From Sphingorhabdus sp. EL138 (GTDB taxonomy: Bacteria; Pseudomonadota; Alphaproteobacteria; Sphingomonadales; Sphingomonadaceae), in contig NZ_CAMDCK010000015.1 in assembly GCF_945890115.1 (NCBI RefSeq), forward strand, positions 1 through 64,000: DNA of 64,000 nt. Reading direction: 5' to 3'. The notes under the pieces are model-generated. The model saw nothing but the letters and a program-made list of their open reading frames with translations. It searched no databases and was not told the DNA's origin. Of this stretch, positions 53,419-61,850 are shown piece by piece; position 1 is the first letter of the stretch; every line of letters begins with the position of its first letter. The translations under genes were made by a program, and so were the position numbers.

Positions 53419-55008
53419 TCAATGCCGAAAATGCCGCATGCCGGTGAAGACCATGGCCAAGCCAGCTTCATCGGCGGCGGCAATTACTTCGTCGTCGCGC
53501 ATCGATCCGCCCGGTTGAATGACTGCCGTCGCACCTGCCTCGGCAGCGGCGAGCAGCCCGTCGGCAAATGGGAAGAAAGCGTCGGAAGCGACCGCCGAAC
53601 CCACTGTGCGCGCGGCATCCCAGCCATAAGTTTCCGCCGCTTCCTTCGCCTTAATCGCGGCAATACGCGCGCTGTCGCGCCGGTTCATTTGGCCAGCGCC
53701 AATGCCCGCCGTTGCGCCATCCTTGGCATAGACAATCGCATTGGACTTCACATGTTTGGCGATCGTCCATGCAAAGCGGCAGTCCGCCAGTTCCTGCGCG
53801 CTCGGGCGCCGCTTACTAACGACAGTGAATGCATCATCGGCAACATGGCCATTGTCACGTGATTGCACGAGCAGCCCGCCGGTAATCGGCTTGATCGACA
53901 GGCCGCTACGTTTGGGGTCGGGCAAATCGCCCGTGAGCAACAATCGCAAATTCTTCTTCTTGGCGAACACCGCCTTGGCCGCGTCATCGGCGGATGGGGC
54001 AGCCACGACTTCGGTGAAAATTTCGGTAATCGCTTCGGCCGTCGCTGCATCCAACGGGCGGTTGACGGCCACAATACCACCAAAGGCCGAAACGCTGTCG
54101 CATTCCAGCGCCGCGCGATAGGCGTCGATCAATGTCGCGCCCGTTGCCACGCCGCAGGGGTTGGCGTGCTTGACGATTACGACCGTCGGCGGGCCATCGC
54201 GAAACTCGGCGACCAGCTCAAGCGCCGCATCGGCGTCATTGTAATTATTATAGGACAACTCCTTGCCCTGCACTTGTTCGGCCTGCGCGATGCCCGCAAT
54301 GTGCGGTCCAATGGGCACATATAGCGCCGCGCGCTGATGCGGGTTTTCGCCATAGCGCAATTCGGCGGCGCGGTTGCCATTGACCGCAAGCATGTCCGGA
54401 AACAGTTGCTGTTGATCGGCAAAGGCGAACCACTGGCTTATCATACTGTCATAAGCCGCCGTGGCCGAATAGGCCTTTGCCGCACATTTGCGGCGGAAGT
54501 CATAGCTGGTTTTGCCGTCGCTTTCCTCAAGCTCGGCAATCAAGTCATCATAATCGGCCGGATCGGTCAGGATCGTTACAAAGGCGTGGTTTTTAGCTGC
54601 GCTACGGACCATCGACGGCCCGCCAATGTCGATATTCTCGATGATTTCATCACGCGACGCACCTTTGGCTACCGTCTGGGCAAAGGGATAGAGGTTGACC
54701 ACCACAAGGTCGATTGCGCCAATATGATGTTCGGCCATCGCGGCGGCATGTTCGGGATTATCACGCACCGCGAGCAGGCCGCCATGCACCATCGGATGCA
54801 ATGTCTTGACGCGCCCGTCCATCATCTCGGGAAAGCCGGTGAGCTCGCTTATGTCCTTTACCGTCAGGCCAGCGGCACGGAGCGTTTTGGCCGTCCCGCC
54901 CGTCGACACCAATTCGACATGGCGCGCCGCCAGCGCATGGCCAAGCTCCACTAATCCAGACTTGTCGGACACCGATAAGAGGGCCCGCTTAATGACGACG
55001 TCATGCAT
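53419..55008 (-). CDS. purH: Bifunctional AICAR transformylase/IMP cyclohydrolase
   Basis: Catalyses the last two steps of purine synthesis, from AICAR to IMP. The N-terminal cyclohydrolase (MGS-like) domain starts with [19 protein letters not shown] and [13 protein letters not shown]; the C-terminal transformylase has [12 protein letters not shown], the KHANPCG catalytic motif and [10 protein letters not shown]. The 529-residue length is normal. It starts 4 bases after the heparinase-like gene, so they are cotranscribed. Confidence 0.97.
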   Translation of the reverse strand: MHDVVIKRALLSVSDKSGLVELGHALAARHVELVSTGGTAKTLRAAGLTVKDISELTGFPEMMDGRVKTLHPMVHGGLLAVRDNPEHAAAMAEHHIGAIDLVVVNLYPFAQTVAKGASRDEIIENIDIGGPSMVRSAAKNHAFVTILTDPADYDDLIAELEESDGKTSYDFRRKCAAKAYSATAAYDSMISQWFAFADQQQLFPDMLAVNGNRAAELRYGENPHQRAALYVPIGPHIAGIAQAEQVQGKELSYNNYNDADAALELVAEFRDGPPTVVIVKHANPCGVATGATLIDAYRAALECDSVSAFGGIVAVNRPLDAATAEAITEIFTEVVAAPSADDAAKAVFAKKKNLRLLLTGDLPDPKRSGLSIKPITGGLLVQSRDNGHVADDAFTVVSKRRPSAQELADCRFAWTIAKHVKSNAIVYAKDGATAGIGAGQMNRRDSARIAAIKAKEAAETYGWDAARTVGSAVASDAFFPFADGLLAAAEAGATAVIQPGGSMRDDEVIAAADEAGLAMVFTGMRHFRH

Positions 55009-55011
55009 AAT

Positions 55012-56730
55012 TCATCCTAAATGGCGCAAGTGCCAGCTAATATGGAGCTCGCCTTTACCCGTATCGGCGGCGATCACAAGTTGTTGGGTCGGGTGCGGTC
55101 GGCCATTTTGGTCAACCCATAAGCTATCATCGACAGACAATAGGCCGCCGGAGGTGATAAACGCCCAATTGCTGCCATCGGCCATGCGCAGCAGGGCGGT
55201 CTGCGGTTGGTCCGCGGGTGCAATCTCAATATCTGGGCCTAGATGAAAGCGGACATGCGCCATCACATCGGTCTGCGGCTTTTCCTGCGGTAACAGCCTA
55301 TCTTCGCCCCGCAATTCCATGCCGTCGGACCGCAAGATGAGCAAGCGGCTATGACTATAGCCAAAGCTTTTCGCATAGCCGTCATGGCTTGCCTCTATCC
55401 GTGTCGCCTGATCAATATCCCGGCGCTCAAGGCCGACTTCCGTCACGCCCTTGCCCAATTGCCCACCCGGCAGGATGGCGGTTGAATTGGTGTCATTCAA
55501 ACATAAGGTCGAATGCGCCGCCGTGGTTCGCAGCCCGCGTGCAAGCGCCGCCGATATGGTCGCACCGACCAGAGCCGCACCGCCGCAATTCACGATGATC
55601 CGCTGCCCATTATGCGACAATTCGAACGCCAGGGTCGAGGCGCAGCCCGACGCCGACTGGCGCGCAAGCGGCGGCGGCCCCGCGTCCAGCAAAAGTACAG
55701 ATTTGCCAGCCGACACACGCTGATACCCCCAATCCAGTGCTTGGCGATGCGGGCGGGCGCGGACGTCACTGGCGGTTACAAGCGCGTCAATCCGATCTGC
55801 GGTCATATGGGCCGACCCCTGCCACGCGCCAAGCCCGCCATCGGAATGGGTCAGGCCCAATAAGGCAGGGACCGCGCGGCCCAATGCCTCCGTCAGGAAA
55901 TCCGGTACCATCTCGTGTTGCGCAACATAGCATTGCTTCAACAGGCTCAAGAGGCCGATGAGCTCCATCAACTGGATTGGCGAGCGCGACACAACACCGC
56001 CATCGGGGAAAATTGTGGCGCGCAAGGATTCAGAAAGCCCGTCTTCACCCACGGCACGGCGGATTTTGCCTTCGGGCAATAATAACGACGCGGCAACGAC
56101 GCCCGCCCAACCAACGGTCTTGGAAAAATGGCTTTGCGCCCTTGGTGCGGACTCGTCCAAATGGCGCGCCACCCGCGCAAAATGGTTGATGACGCGCGAC
56201 CGGTAAATCGGGTCCGAACTGCTCAGCAAAAATGGTGATCCGGCGGCCATATTCAACAGCCGCCACGCGCAATTGTCGACACGCCAAGCCGGCTCGCGCG
56301 TCTTCATGCCATTGGCCAACAACCAAGCATCGGCAATACGCGCCGCGACGGGCGCGCCTTCGCCGCGATTGGTCGCCGCTGCCAGATCACGCAGCCAGTC
56401 AAAACGGTGAATATAATCCGTTAGCGATGGCGACAGATCAAGCCGATCATAATCCAGCGCATCAAAGGTTTGTTGTAAGCCCTGATAATGGAATTTGCCC
56501 ATGCGCAGCGCCTGACCTCGCCCGGCATCGCCTTCCAAAGGGTCCTTCGGCACCGCCAGAAGGCGCAAGGGCACCTTGCCCTTCAACCGCTTATTGTGCA
56601 GCGGCGTGCGCCATGTCAGCTTGTAGAATTCGAGGGCCAGGCGCTCGAGAATATTTTGCCCCGCGCCTTTGGGTCTGACGATTAAGGCCGTCTGCCGTTG
56701 ATCCCGATCGTCCTCAAAACCGCCGGTCAT
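55012..56730 (-). CDS. Heparinase II/III-like protein
   Basis: A 572-residue protein. The N-terminal helical (toroid-like) part includes WRTPLHNKRLKGK and RIADAWLLANG, and the C-terminal half is a beta-sandwich of the heparinase II/III family (SHDGYAKSFGYSHSRLLIL, FHLGPDIEIAPAD). No signal peptide is visible, unlike secreted lyases, so a cytoplasmic role on a cell-wall or storage polysaccharide is likely. It overlaps rpe by four bases (ATGA) and is directly followed by purH, an arrangement I remember from other sphingomonads. The substrate is unknown. Confidence 0.87.
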   Translation of the reverse strand: MTGGFEDDRDQRQTALIVRPKGAGQNILERLALEFYKLTWRTPLHNKRLKGKVPLRLLAVPKDPLEGDAGRGQALRMGKFHYQGLQQTFDALDYDRLDLSPSLTDYIHRFDWLRDLAAATNRGEGAPVAARIADAWLLANGMKTREPAWRVDNCAWRLLNMAAGSPFLLSSSDPIYRSRVINHFARVARHLDESAPRAQSHFSKTVGWAGVVAASLLLPEGKIRRAVGEDGLSESLRATIFPDGGVVSRSPIQLMELIGLLSLLKQCYVAQHEMVPDFLTEALGRAVPALLGLTHSDGGLGAWQGSAHMTADRIDALVTASDVRARPHRQALDWGYQRVSAGKSVLLLDAGPPPLARQSASGCASTLAFELSHNGQRIIVNCGGAALVGATISAALARGLRTTAAHSTLCLNDTNSTAILPGGQLGKGVTEVGLERRDIDQATRIEASHDGYAKSFGYSHSRLLILRSDGMELRGEDRLLPQEKPQTDVMAHVRFHLGPDIEIAPADQPQTALLRMADGSNWAFITSGGLLSVDDSLWVDQNGRPHPTQQLVIAADTGKGELHISWHLRHLG

Positions 56731-57389
56731 TCACCCCTCAGCGCCCGGATATTGGCAGCATAATGGCTCTCGCCGCCCTTGAATGTGGCCGTGCCAGCCA
56801 CCAACGTGTCGGCACCAGCCGAAATCGCGAGTGGCGCGGTGTCGGTTGTAATGCCGCCATCGACTTCAAGCCGAATATCGCGGCCAGTCTTGTCGATCAT
56901 TTTGCGAATGGCTTCAATCTTGCGCAGCTGGTTGGAAATAAAACTCTGCCCGCCAAAACCGGGGTTCACACTCATGACCAGAATGAGGTCAACGTCGTCG
57001 ATGAGATAATCGAGCATCTTTGCCGGCGTGTGCGGGTTGAGAACGATACCCGCCATTTTACCAAGCGACTTTATAAGCTGCACTGTGCGGTGCGGATGCG
57101 GCCCGGCCTCGGGATGGAACGAGATGATGTCCGCCCCTGCATCGGCAAAATCCTGAATATATTGGTCGACCGGCGCGATCATCAAATGCACGTCGAATGG
57201 CTTATCACTATGCGGGCGGAGGGCCTTTACGACCGCAGGGCCGATGGTAATATTGGGAACAAAATGCCCGTCCATCACATCGACATGAATCCAGTCGCAT
57301 CCAGCCGCGTCAATCGCGCGCACTTCTTCACCCAGCCGCGCAAAATCGGCGGACAAGATGGAGGGCGCAATGCGGACGGCGTTAGTCAT
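56727..57389 (-). CDS. rpe: Ribulose-phosphate 3-epimerase
   Basis: Interconverts ribulose 5-phosphate and xylulose 5-phosphate in the pentose phosphate pathway. The 220-residue TIM barrel shows IAPSILSADFARLGEEVRA, IHVDVMDGHFVPNITIGP, and MSVNPGFGGQSFI, with the metal-binding His and Asp of the active site intact, and DGGITTDTAPL near the end. Its stop overlaps the heparinase-like ATG. Confidence 0.97.
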   Translation of the reverse strand: MTNAVRIAPSILSADFARLGEEVRAIDAAGCDWIHVDVMDGHFVPNITIGPAVVKALRPHSDKPFDVHLMIAPVDQYIQDFADAGADIISFHPEAGPHPHRTVQLIKSLGKMAGIVLNPHTPAKMLDYLIDDVDLILVMSVNPGFGGQSFISNQLRKIEAIRKMIDKTGRDIRLEVDGGITTDTAPLAISAGADTLVAGTATFKGGESHYAANIRALRGE

Positions 57390-57449
57390 ATCATCCGCTT
57401 AGACGCTGCACTGCGGGCGGGCAAGGCGGCGGCGGGCGTTATACACAGC

Positions 57450-57983
57450 TTATCGTAAAATGCGCGGAGCGCGCCGATAGATAAGCAGGTCGCCAATGAC
57501 ATCATGCGATTCGGCAAATGTGGCAAAACCAAGCTTGCCCGCGACATTATGCGATGCGGTATTTCCGGTATCAATGATGCAGCGTATCTCGCCCAGTCCT
57601 TGGCCGTCCGCCCACTTCAATATCGCGGTCATCGCCTCCGTGGCATAGCCCTTACCCCAAGCGTCGGGCGTAAATGCCCACCCCGCTTCGGGAAAGCCTT
57701 CCAACTCTTCTATCCCGCGTTCAAATTGCGCCAACCCGCCATTGCCGACAAAGCGCCCGCTGGCCCGTTCCACAAATGACCAATAGCCATAGCCAAAAAG
57801 CGACCAGTTGCCGATGCCTTGAAGCATTTTGCCCCAGCTGACATTGCGGCTGCGCGGCTCGCCGCCGATAAAAGCAGTCATGCGCGGGTCGGCCCATGCC
57901 GCAGCATAATCTTCCCAATGCAGCAGCGACATGGGTTCAATCGATAAACGCTCGGTTGTGAGTGTGGGCGCTATAGTTTTCAT
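57450..57983 (-). CDS. GNAT family N-acetyltransferase (RimJ/RimL-like)
   Basis: A 177-residue protein of the GNAT_3 (RimJ/RimL/ribosomal N-acetyltransferase-like) group. TLTTERLSIEPMSLLHWEDY opens it, and the acetyl-CoA loop is AFTPDAWGKGYATEAMTAI, followed by DTGNTASHNVAGKLGF. The substrate is unknown. It lies about 60 bases before rpe, with an inverted-repeat element upstream (58008-58093). Confidence 0.88.
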   Translation of the reverse strand: MKTIAPTLTTERLSIEPMSLLHWEDYAAAWADPRMTAFIGGEPRSRNVSWGKMLQGIGNWSLFGYGYWSFVERASGRFVGNGGLAQFERGIEELEGFPEAGWAFTPDAWGKGYATEAMTAILKWADGQGLGEIRCIIDTGNTASHNVAGKLGFATFAESHDVIGDLLIYRRAPRILR

Positions 57984-58007
57984 ATATTCCCCGTCATTTC
58001 ACTTTAC

Positions 58008-58093
58008 CGTCGCCCCAGCGAAGGCTGGGCCCCATTACGTCTCTCAGCCGCGCACGAATAGCGCGATAGGCTCCAGCCTCCGCTGGAGCGACG
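58008..58093. repeat. Inverted repeat of another palindrome family
   Basis: Arms of about 24 bases (58008-58031 and 58070-58093) with three mismatches, core CGTCGC-CCAGCG-AGGCTGG. It lies between the rsmB and GNAT genes and could terminate the rsmB transcript. Confidence 0.72.
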
Positions 58094-58104
58094 TGGTTTA
58101 TTGA

Positions 58105-59373
58105 TTAAGCGTTTTTAGAAAACCGCGCCACAAAAAACCCGTCCAGCCCGCCTTGTTCGGCCAGCATCGGCGGCATCGTGCGGACATGGCCTTGGGCGTT
58201 AGCCGTCACCCCATCGGGCAATTCGTCGGCGGTCACGGGCATCGTTGTGTATTCGGGATGCCGCGCCAGAAAGGCCTCGGCCTGCGCCTCGCCCTCATGC
58301 AGCTCCAGCGAGCAAGTGGCGAATATCAAAGTGCCGCCGGGTTTCACCCAATCCGCCGCGCGGTCCAGCATCGCACTTTGAATCGCCGCCAAATTGTTAA
58401 TCGCCTTCAGGTCGATGCGCTGCAACACATCGGGGTGGCGGCGCATTGTGCCTGTTGCGCTGCAGGGTGCGTCGAGCAAAATCGCGTCGAACGGCTGCGA
58501 TGGTTTCCAATCCATGACATCGGCATTTACCCGCTCTGCATTCAACTGCGTGCGTTCCAAATTGGACATCAGCCGGTCCATGCGCCGCGCGCTGTTATCG
58601 AGCGCCGTGACCGCAAAACCAGCCGCCGACAGTTGCATGGTCTTGCCCCCGGGCGCAGCGCATAGATCAAGGGCGCGCTTACCAGTGCCATCGCCCAAAA
58701 GCCGCGCAGGCAGGCTGGCGGCCAGATCCTGTACCCACCAAGCGCCTTCATCATAGCCGTCCAGTTCTTCGACCGCCGTCCCACGCGGCAAACGCACATG
58801 GCCGGGCATCAGGCTGACCCCATTTAGGCGTTCGGCCCATGCGCTTGTCTGTGCGGGTTCCCGCAGGGCAAGGTCCAATGGCGGCGGTTCGGAGTATGCC
58901 TTTTGCGCGCCAGCGATCATGTCATCGCCCCATGCCGGGTGCCAACGCATCATCACCGCCTCTGGCAGCGACGGCAAATCAGGCAAGGTGACTTCGGCGC
59001 GCAGCAAGGATCCCAGCACGCCATGCACCAGCCGCCTTGGACCGCCATCGACCAAGGGCAATGCCGTTGCGATCGCCGCATGGGCAGGTGTACCCAAGCG
59101 CAAAATTTGCGCCAGCGCGAGGCGAAGCACCATCCGCGCCTTGCTATCATCTGGCAGAACTTGCTTGGTCTTGCTGTCGATGAGAGTATCCAGATCCACC
59201 GACCAGCGCAAAGTTTCCTGCGCGATCGCAATCGCCAAGGCACGGTCCGGTGACGAAAGGCCCTTGGTGGCATTGGCAGTCGCTTGGTCCATGGGCGTGC
59301 CCATACGCATCACTATATCAAGCAACCGCAAGGCGGCGCGGCGGGTGGGCAAGCCGGAAATTTCTTCAGTCAT
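58105..59373 (-). CDS. RsmB/NOP-type RNA cytosine-C5 methyltransferase
   Basis: A 422-residue enzyme. An NusB-like N-terminal domain (RAALRLLDIVMRMG to about residue 145) is followed by the NOL1/NOP2/Sun methyltransferase domain, with the SAM site LDLCAAPGGKTMQL and the catalytic Cys motifs LLDAPCSATGTMRRHPD and LIFATCSLELHEGE. This matches RsmB, which methylates 16S rRNA C967. ATG 59373 is preferred as it starts MTEEISGLPTRRAA; an upstream ATG at 59403 would add ten residues. Confidence 0.92.
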   Translation of the reverse strand: MTEEISGLPTRRAALRLLDIVMRMGTPMDQATANATKGLSSPDRALAIAIAQETLRWSVDLDTLIDSKTKQVLPDDSKARMVLRLALAQILRLGTPAHAAIATALPLVDGGPRRLVHGVLGSLLRAEVTLPDLPSLPEAVMMRWHPAWGDDMIAGAQKAYSEPPPLDLALREPAQTSAWAERLNGVSLMPGHVRLPRGTAVEELDGYDEGAWWVQDLAASLPARLLGDGTGKRALDLCAAPGGKTMQLSAAGFAVTALDNSARRMDRLMSNLERTQLNAERVNADVMDWKPSQPFDAILLDAPCSATGTMRRHPDVLQRIDLKAINNLAAIQSAMLDRAADWVKPGGTLIFATCSLELHEGEAQAEAFLARHPEYTTMPVTADELPDGVTANAQGHVRTMPPMLAEQGGLDGFFVARFSKNA

Positions 59374-59511
59374 GACCAAGGGCATTAGGCGTGTGCGGCA
59401 CACAAGTGAAGAGCGGTTCTGCGCGGTCCAACGTGCGATGCCAGACCTTGCAAATGCGCGGACAAAAGCCGATATTCCCTGTTAGCCATTACGCTTAAGG
59501 AAATTCAAACT

Positions 59512-59676
59512 ATGGGCACGCGTCCGCCACATGTCAAAGCGCCGGAATATCTCTCCAAAAGCCCGCCAGTCCCGGAAGCCAAAGAAGTCGTGCGTGCACC
59601 TGAGCCCGACGCCGAACGACCAGACCCCGTCCGCTATGGCGATTGGGAATTAAAAGGCGTGGCGATTGATTTTTAG
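59512..59676 (+). CDS. DUF1674 protein (SDHAF4-like succinate dehydrogenase assembly factor)
   Basis: A 54-residue protein that is easily overlooked. The C-terminal PVRYGDWELKGVAIDF is the DUF1674/SDHAF4 signature; the rest is charged and Pro-rich. In mitochondria SDHAF4 helps flavinate the succinate dehydrogenase subunit; a bacterial role is probable by homology. AAGGAAATT precedes the ATG. Its TAG stop is the first three bases of a diverged copy of the TAGGGTCAGG repeat. Confidence 0.9.
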   Translation: MGTRPPHVKAPEYLSKSPPVPEAKEVVRAPEPDAERPDPVRYGDWELKGVAIDF

Positions 59677-59695
59677 GATCGGGGCCACTTACTTT
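59674..59695 (+). repeat. Diverged TAGGGTCAGG-type repeat fragment at the DUF1674 stop
   Basis: TAGGATCGGGGCCACTTAC matches TAGGGTCAGGACCACTTAA with a few changes. The repeat's TAG is the gene's stop codon, as at the kinase (6305) and cytochrome (8187-8185) genes. Confidence 0.45.
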
Positions 59696-59768
59696 GATGC
59701 CTGAGGCTTTGATCCCTGAGGCGTCAAAAATAGCGCAGATCGGAAGGCCTAAAACGCAAAAAGAACCC

Positions 59769-59791
59769 GTCACCCTGAACTTGTTTCAGGG
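59769..59791 (+). repeat. Single REP-like palindrome (GTCACCCTGAAC type)
   Basis: One 23-base arm of the family seen as a pair at 19198-19275. It forms its own short hairpin (CCCTGAA-CTTG-TTTCAGGG). Confidence 0.7.
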
Positions 59792-59800
59792 CCTTACTTT

Positions 59801-60064
59801 AGAGTCAGGACCTCTTAAATCCACCATCGCGGCGTCAAAATGGCAAAGATATCGAAGGAAGATGGCCGCCGCAGACAGTCATTCTGCCTGCAAGGGCAAT
59901 TTGCTGCGAGAGCAAAGCCATTTTGGCGTCCTTCGGATTTGACCCATTTTGCCCATTGCCACGTTGGTAAGCTTGGACTTAGAACCACCAACTCCAAGCT
60001 TACTGCCTTGCGCTGAACAAAATGGCCTCAAACCGCGAAGGTGGATTTAAGTGGTCCTGACCCT
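59801..60064. repeat. 264-bp element with 32-bp terminal inverted repeats
   Basis: Ends 59801-59832 and 60033-60064 are inverted copies with three mismatches over 32 bases (AGGGTCAGGACC and CTTAAATCCACC cores). Inside, GTCAAAATGGC and GCCATTTTGG form a second inverted pair. There is no open frame of useful length. The stretch 59677-60132 therefore holds repeats only, plus the start region of the TauE gene. Shorter relatives lie at 6302-6316, 8126-8186, 59674-59695 and 61829-61848. This looks like a non-autonomous mobile element or a REP/BIME-type structure. Confidence 0.82.
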
Positions 60065-60132
60065 AGGTGGATTTAATACTAAGCCTAGCCTTTATCCTGA
60101 CGTCAAATGCCGTTAGGGTCCAATAGTCGATC

Positions 60133-61047
60133 ATGGATATTTATCTTCCCATAGCCAATCTGTCGGTAAACGCGCTGGTGATCATCCTTCTGGGTGGCGG
60201 CGTCGGCGTGCTGTCGGGTATGTTTGGCGTCGGTGGCGGATTCCTCACTACGCCTTTGCTCATATTCTACGGTATCCCGCCAGCGGTTGCTGCGGCGTCC
60301 GCATCCACGCAGGTGACAGGGGCCAGCGTCTCGGGCGTATTCGCACATATGAAACGCGGCGGGGTGGATTTTCAGATGGGCGGCGTGCTCGTGGTCGGCG
60401 GTATATTCGGTACAGGCGCGGGCGCGGCTATATTTGAAATATTGGAGGCAGTCGGCCAGATCGATACCGTCATCAACATCCTTTATGTTCTGATGTTGGG
60501 CAGCATCGGTGGCTTGATGGCCAAAGAAAGCTTGACCAGCGTTCTGGCTGTGCGCGCGGGAAAGCCAGTCGCTGCGGCCAAACGGCGGCATCATCCGTTG
60601 GTGGCCAATTTGCCGATGCGCTGGCGTTTCTATCGTTCCGGTCTTTATATTTCGCCTATCGCGCCGTTAATCTTGGGTTTTATTACAGGCATTATGACCA
60701 TGCTGCTTGGCGTGGGCGGGGGCTTCATCATGGTACCCGCTATGCTCTATCTATTGGGCATGGGCGCGCAGGTAGTGGTGGGGACATCCTTGTTTCAGAT
60801 TTTGTTCGTGACGATGGCATCAACGATGATGCACAGCCTGACCACCAAAGCGGTCGATATTGTTCTGGCCGTTTTCTTGCTTATTGGCAGTGTGACAGGT
60901 GCGCAAATCGGCGCGCGTCTGGCGCAGCGCATGCGGCCAGAATATCTACGTCTCTTTCTCGCCGCGATCGTTCTGCTTGTCGCAATTCGTATGGCGCTTG
61001 GTCTGGGCTGGCGTCCCGACGAAATCTACACGTTGCAGGCTTTATGA
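60133..61047 (+). CDS. TauE/SafE family anion exporter
   Basis: A 304-residue inner-membrane protein with about nine helices. The repeat motif appears in both halves: SGMFGVGGGFLTTPLLIFYG and MLLGVGGGFIMVPAMLYLLG. ATG 60133 lies at the start of the first helix. Its stop overlaps the TIGR02186 gene (ATGA). That pairing is established for this branch of TauE proteins and suggests joint export of an anion such as sulfite or an organosulfonate; the actual substrate is unknown. Confidence 0.92.
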   Translation: MDIYLPIANLSVNALVIILLGGGVGVLSGMFGVGGGFLTTPLLIFYGIPPAVAAASASTQVTGASVSGVFAHMKRGGVDFQMGGVLVVGGIFGTGAGAAIFEILEAVGQIDTVINILYVLMLGSIGGLMAKESLTSVLAVRAGKPVAAAKRRHHPLVANLPMRWRFYRSGLYISPIAPLILGFITGIMTMLLGVGGGFIMVPAMLYLLGMGAQVVVGTSLFQILFVTMASTMMHSLTTKAVDIVLAVFLLIGSVTGAQIGARLAQRMRPEYLRLFLAAIVLLVAIRMALGLGWRPDEIYTLQAL

Positions 61048-61808
61048 TCCGTTTATTCGCCCTGATATTATTGTTGCTGCCGATGACGGCGAGCGCGCAA
61101 AATGTGCCCAAATTAGTGCCAGACGTCTCACAGCGGCAAATCAACATCCAGTCGGGGTTCACGGGCGCCGAAATGCTCTTATTCGGTGCCATCATCTACC
61201 CACGCGGCGTTGTGCCAGACGGGCAAGTGGATGTTGCGGTTGTTCTGCGCGGGCCAACCCGGTCGGTAACGTTACGCGAAAAGCAGAAAGTTGCCGGTAT
61301 CTGGATCAACGCCGACAGCACCGATTTCCGGTCCGTCCCCGCATATTACGCAATCGCGTCATCACGCCCGCTTGATCAAATCATCAACAGCAAAACAGCA
61401 GCGATTTATGAACTTGGCCTTGACCGCCTGCAATTGTCGCCCAGCGGCGAAGTCAACGCCACCGAACAACGCCGCTTTGTCGATGGACTGGTGGACTTAA
61501 ATCGCCGCAACGGCCTTTTCCGCCAGGATGCGGGCACGGTCGAAATAACCGATCAGGTGCTATATCGTGCGCGTCTCAACATTCCGTCCAGTGTGCCGGT
61601 CGGTGTGTATACTGCGGAAACTTTGCTCATTCGCGATGGCCGGGTGATTGTGGCCGATGACAATGTCGAAGTCCGCATCCGCAAAACCGGGTTCGAACAA
61701 TTGGTCACCATATTGGCGCAAGACTATGCCCTTTTTTACGGCGCAATGGCGGTGCTTGTCTCGTTGCTGCTTGGCTGGTTTGCCGGATTTGTCTTCAACC
61801 GGCTATAG
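61044..61808 (+). CDS. TIGR02186 family membrane protein (TauE partner)
   Basis: A 254-residue protein of the alphaproteobacterial TIGR02186 family. A signal peptide (ending near TASAQN) precedes a beta-rich periplasmic region that begins with QINIQSGFTGAEMLLFGAI, and one C-terminal helix (about 229-250) anchors it to the membrane. It overlaps the upstream TauE gene by four bases, a conserved pairing, so it is likely an accessory subunit of that exporter. The function is unproven. Confidence 0.9.
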   Translation: MIRLFALILLLLPMTASAQNVPKLVPDVSQRQINIQSGFTGAEMLLFGAIIYPRGVVPDGQVDVAVVLRGPTRSVTLREKQKVAGIWINADSTDFRSVPAYYAIASSRPLDQIINSKTAAIYELGLDRLQLSPSGEVNATEQRRFVDGLVDLNRRNGLFRQDAGTVEITDQVLYRARLNIPSSVPVGVYTAETLLIRDGRVIVADDNVEVRIRKTGFEQLVTILAQDYALFYGAMAVLVSLLLGWFAGFVFNRL

Positions 61809-61828
61809 GCCATTTCTGATGCGCGCGT

Positions 61829-61848
61829 GGGGTCAGGGCCACTTAACT
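61829..61848 (+). repeat. Fragment of the TAGGGTCAGGACC repeat family
   Basis: GGGGTCAGGGCCACTTAACT is a close variant of the element end AGGGTCAGGACCACTTAAAT. It lies between the TIGR02186 gene and the metH stop, 3 bases from the latter. Confidence 0.5.
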
Positions 61849-61850
61849 TC

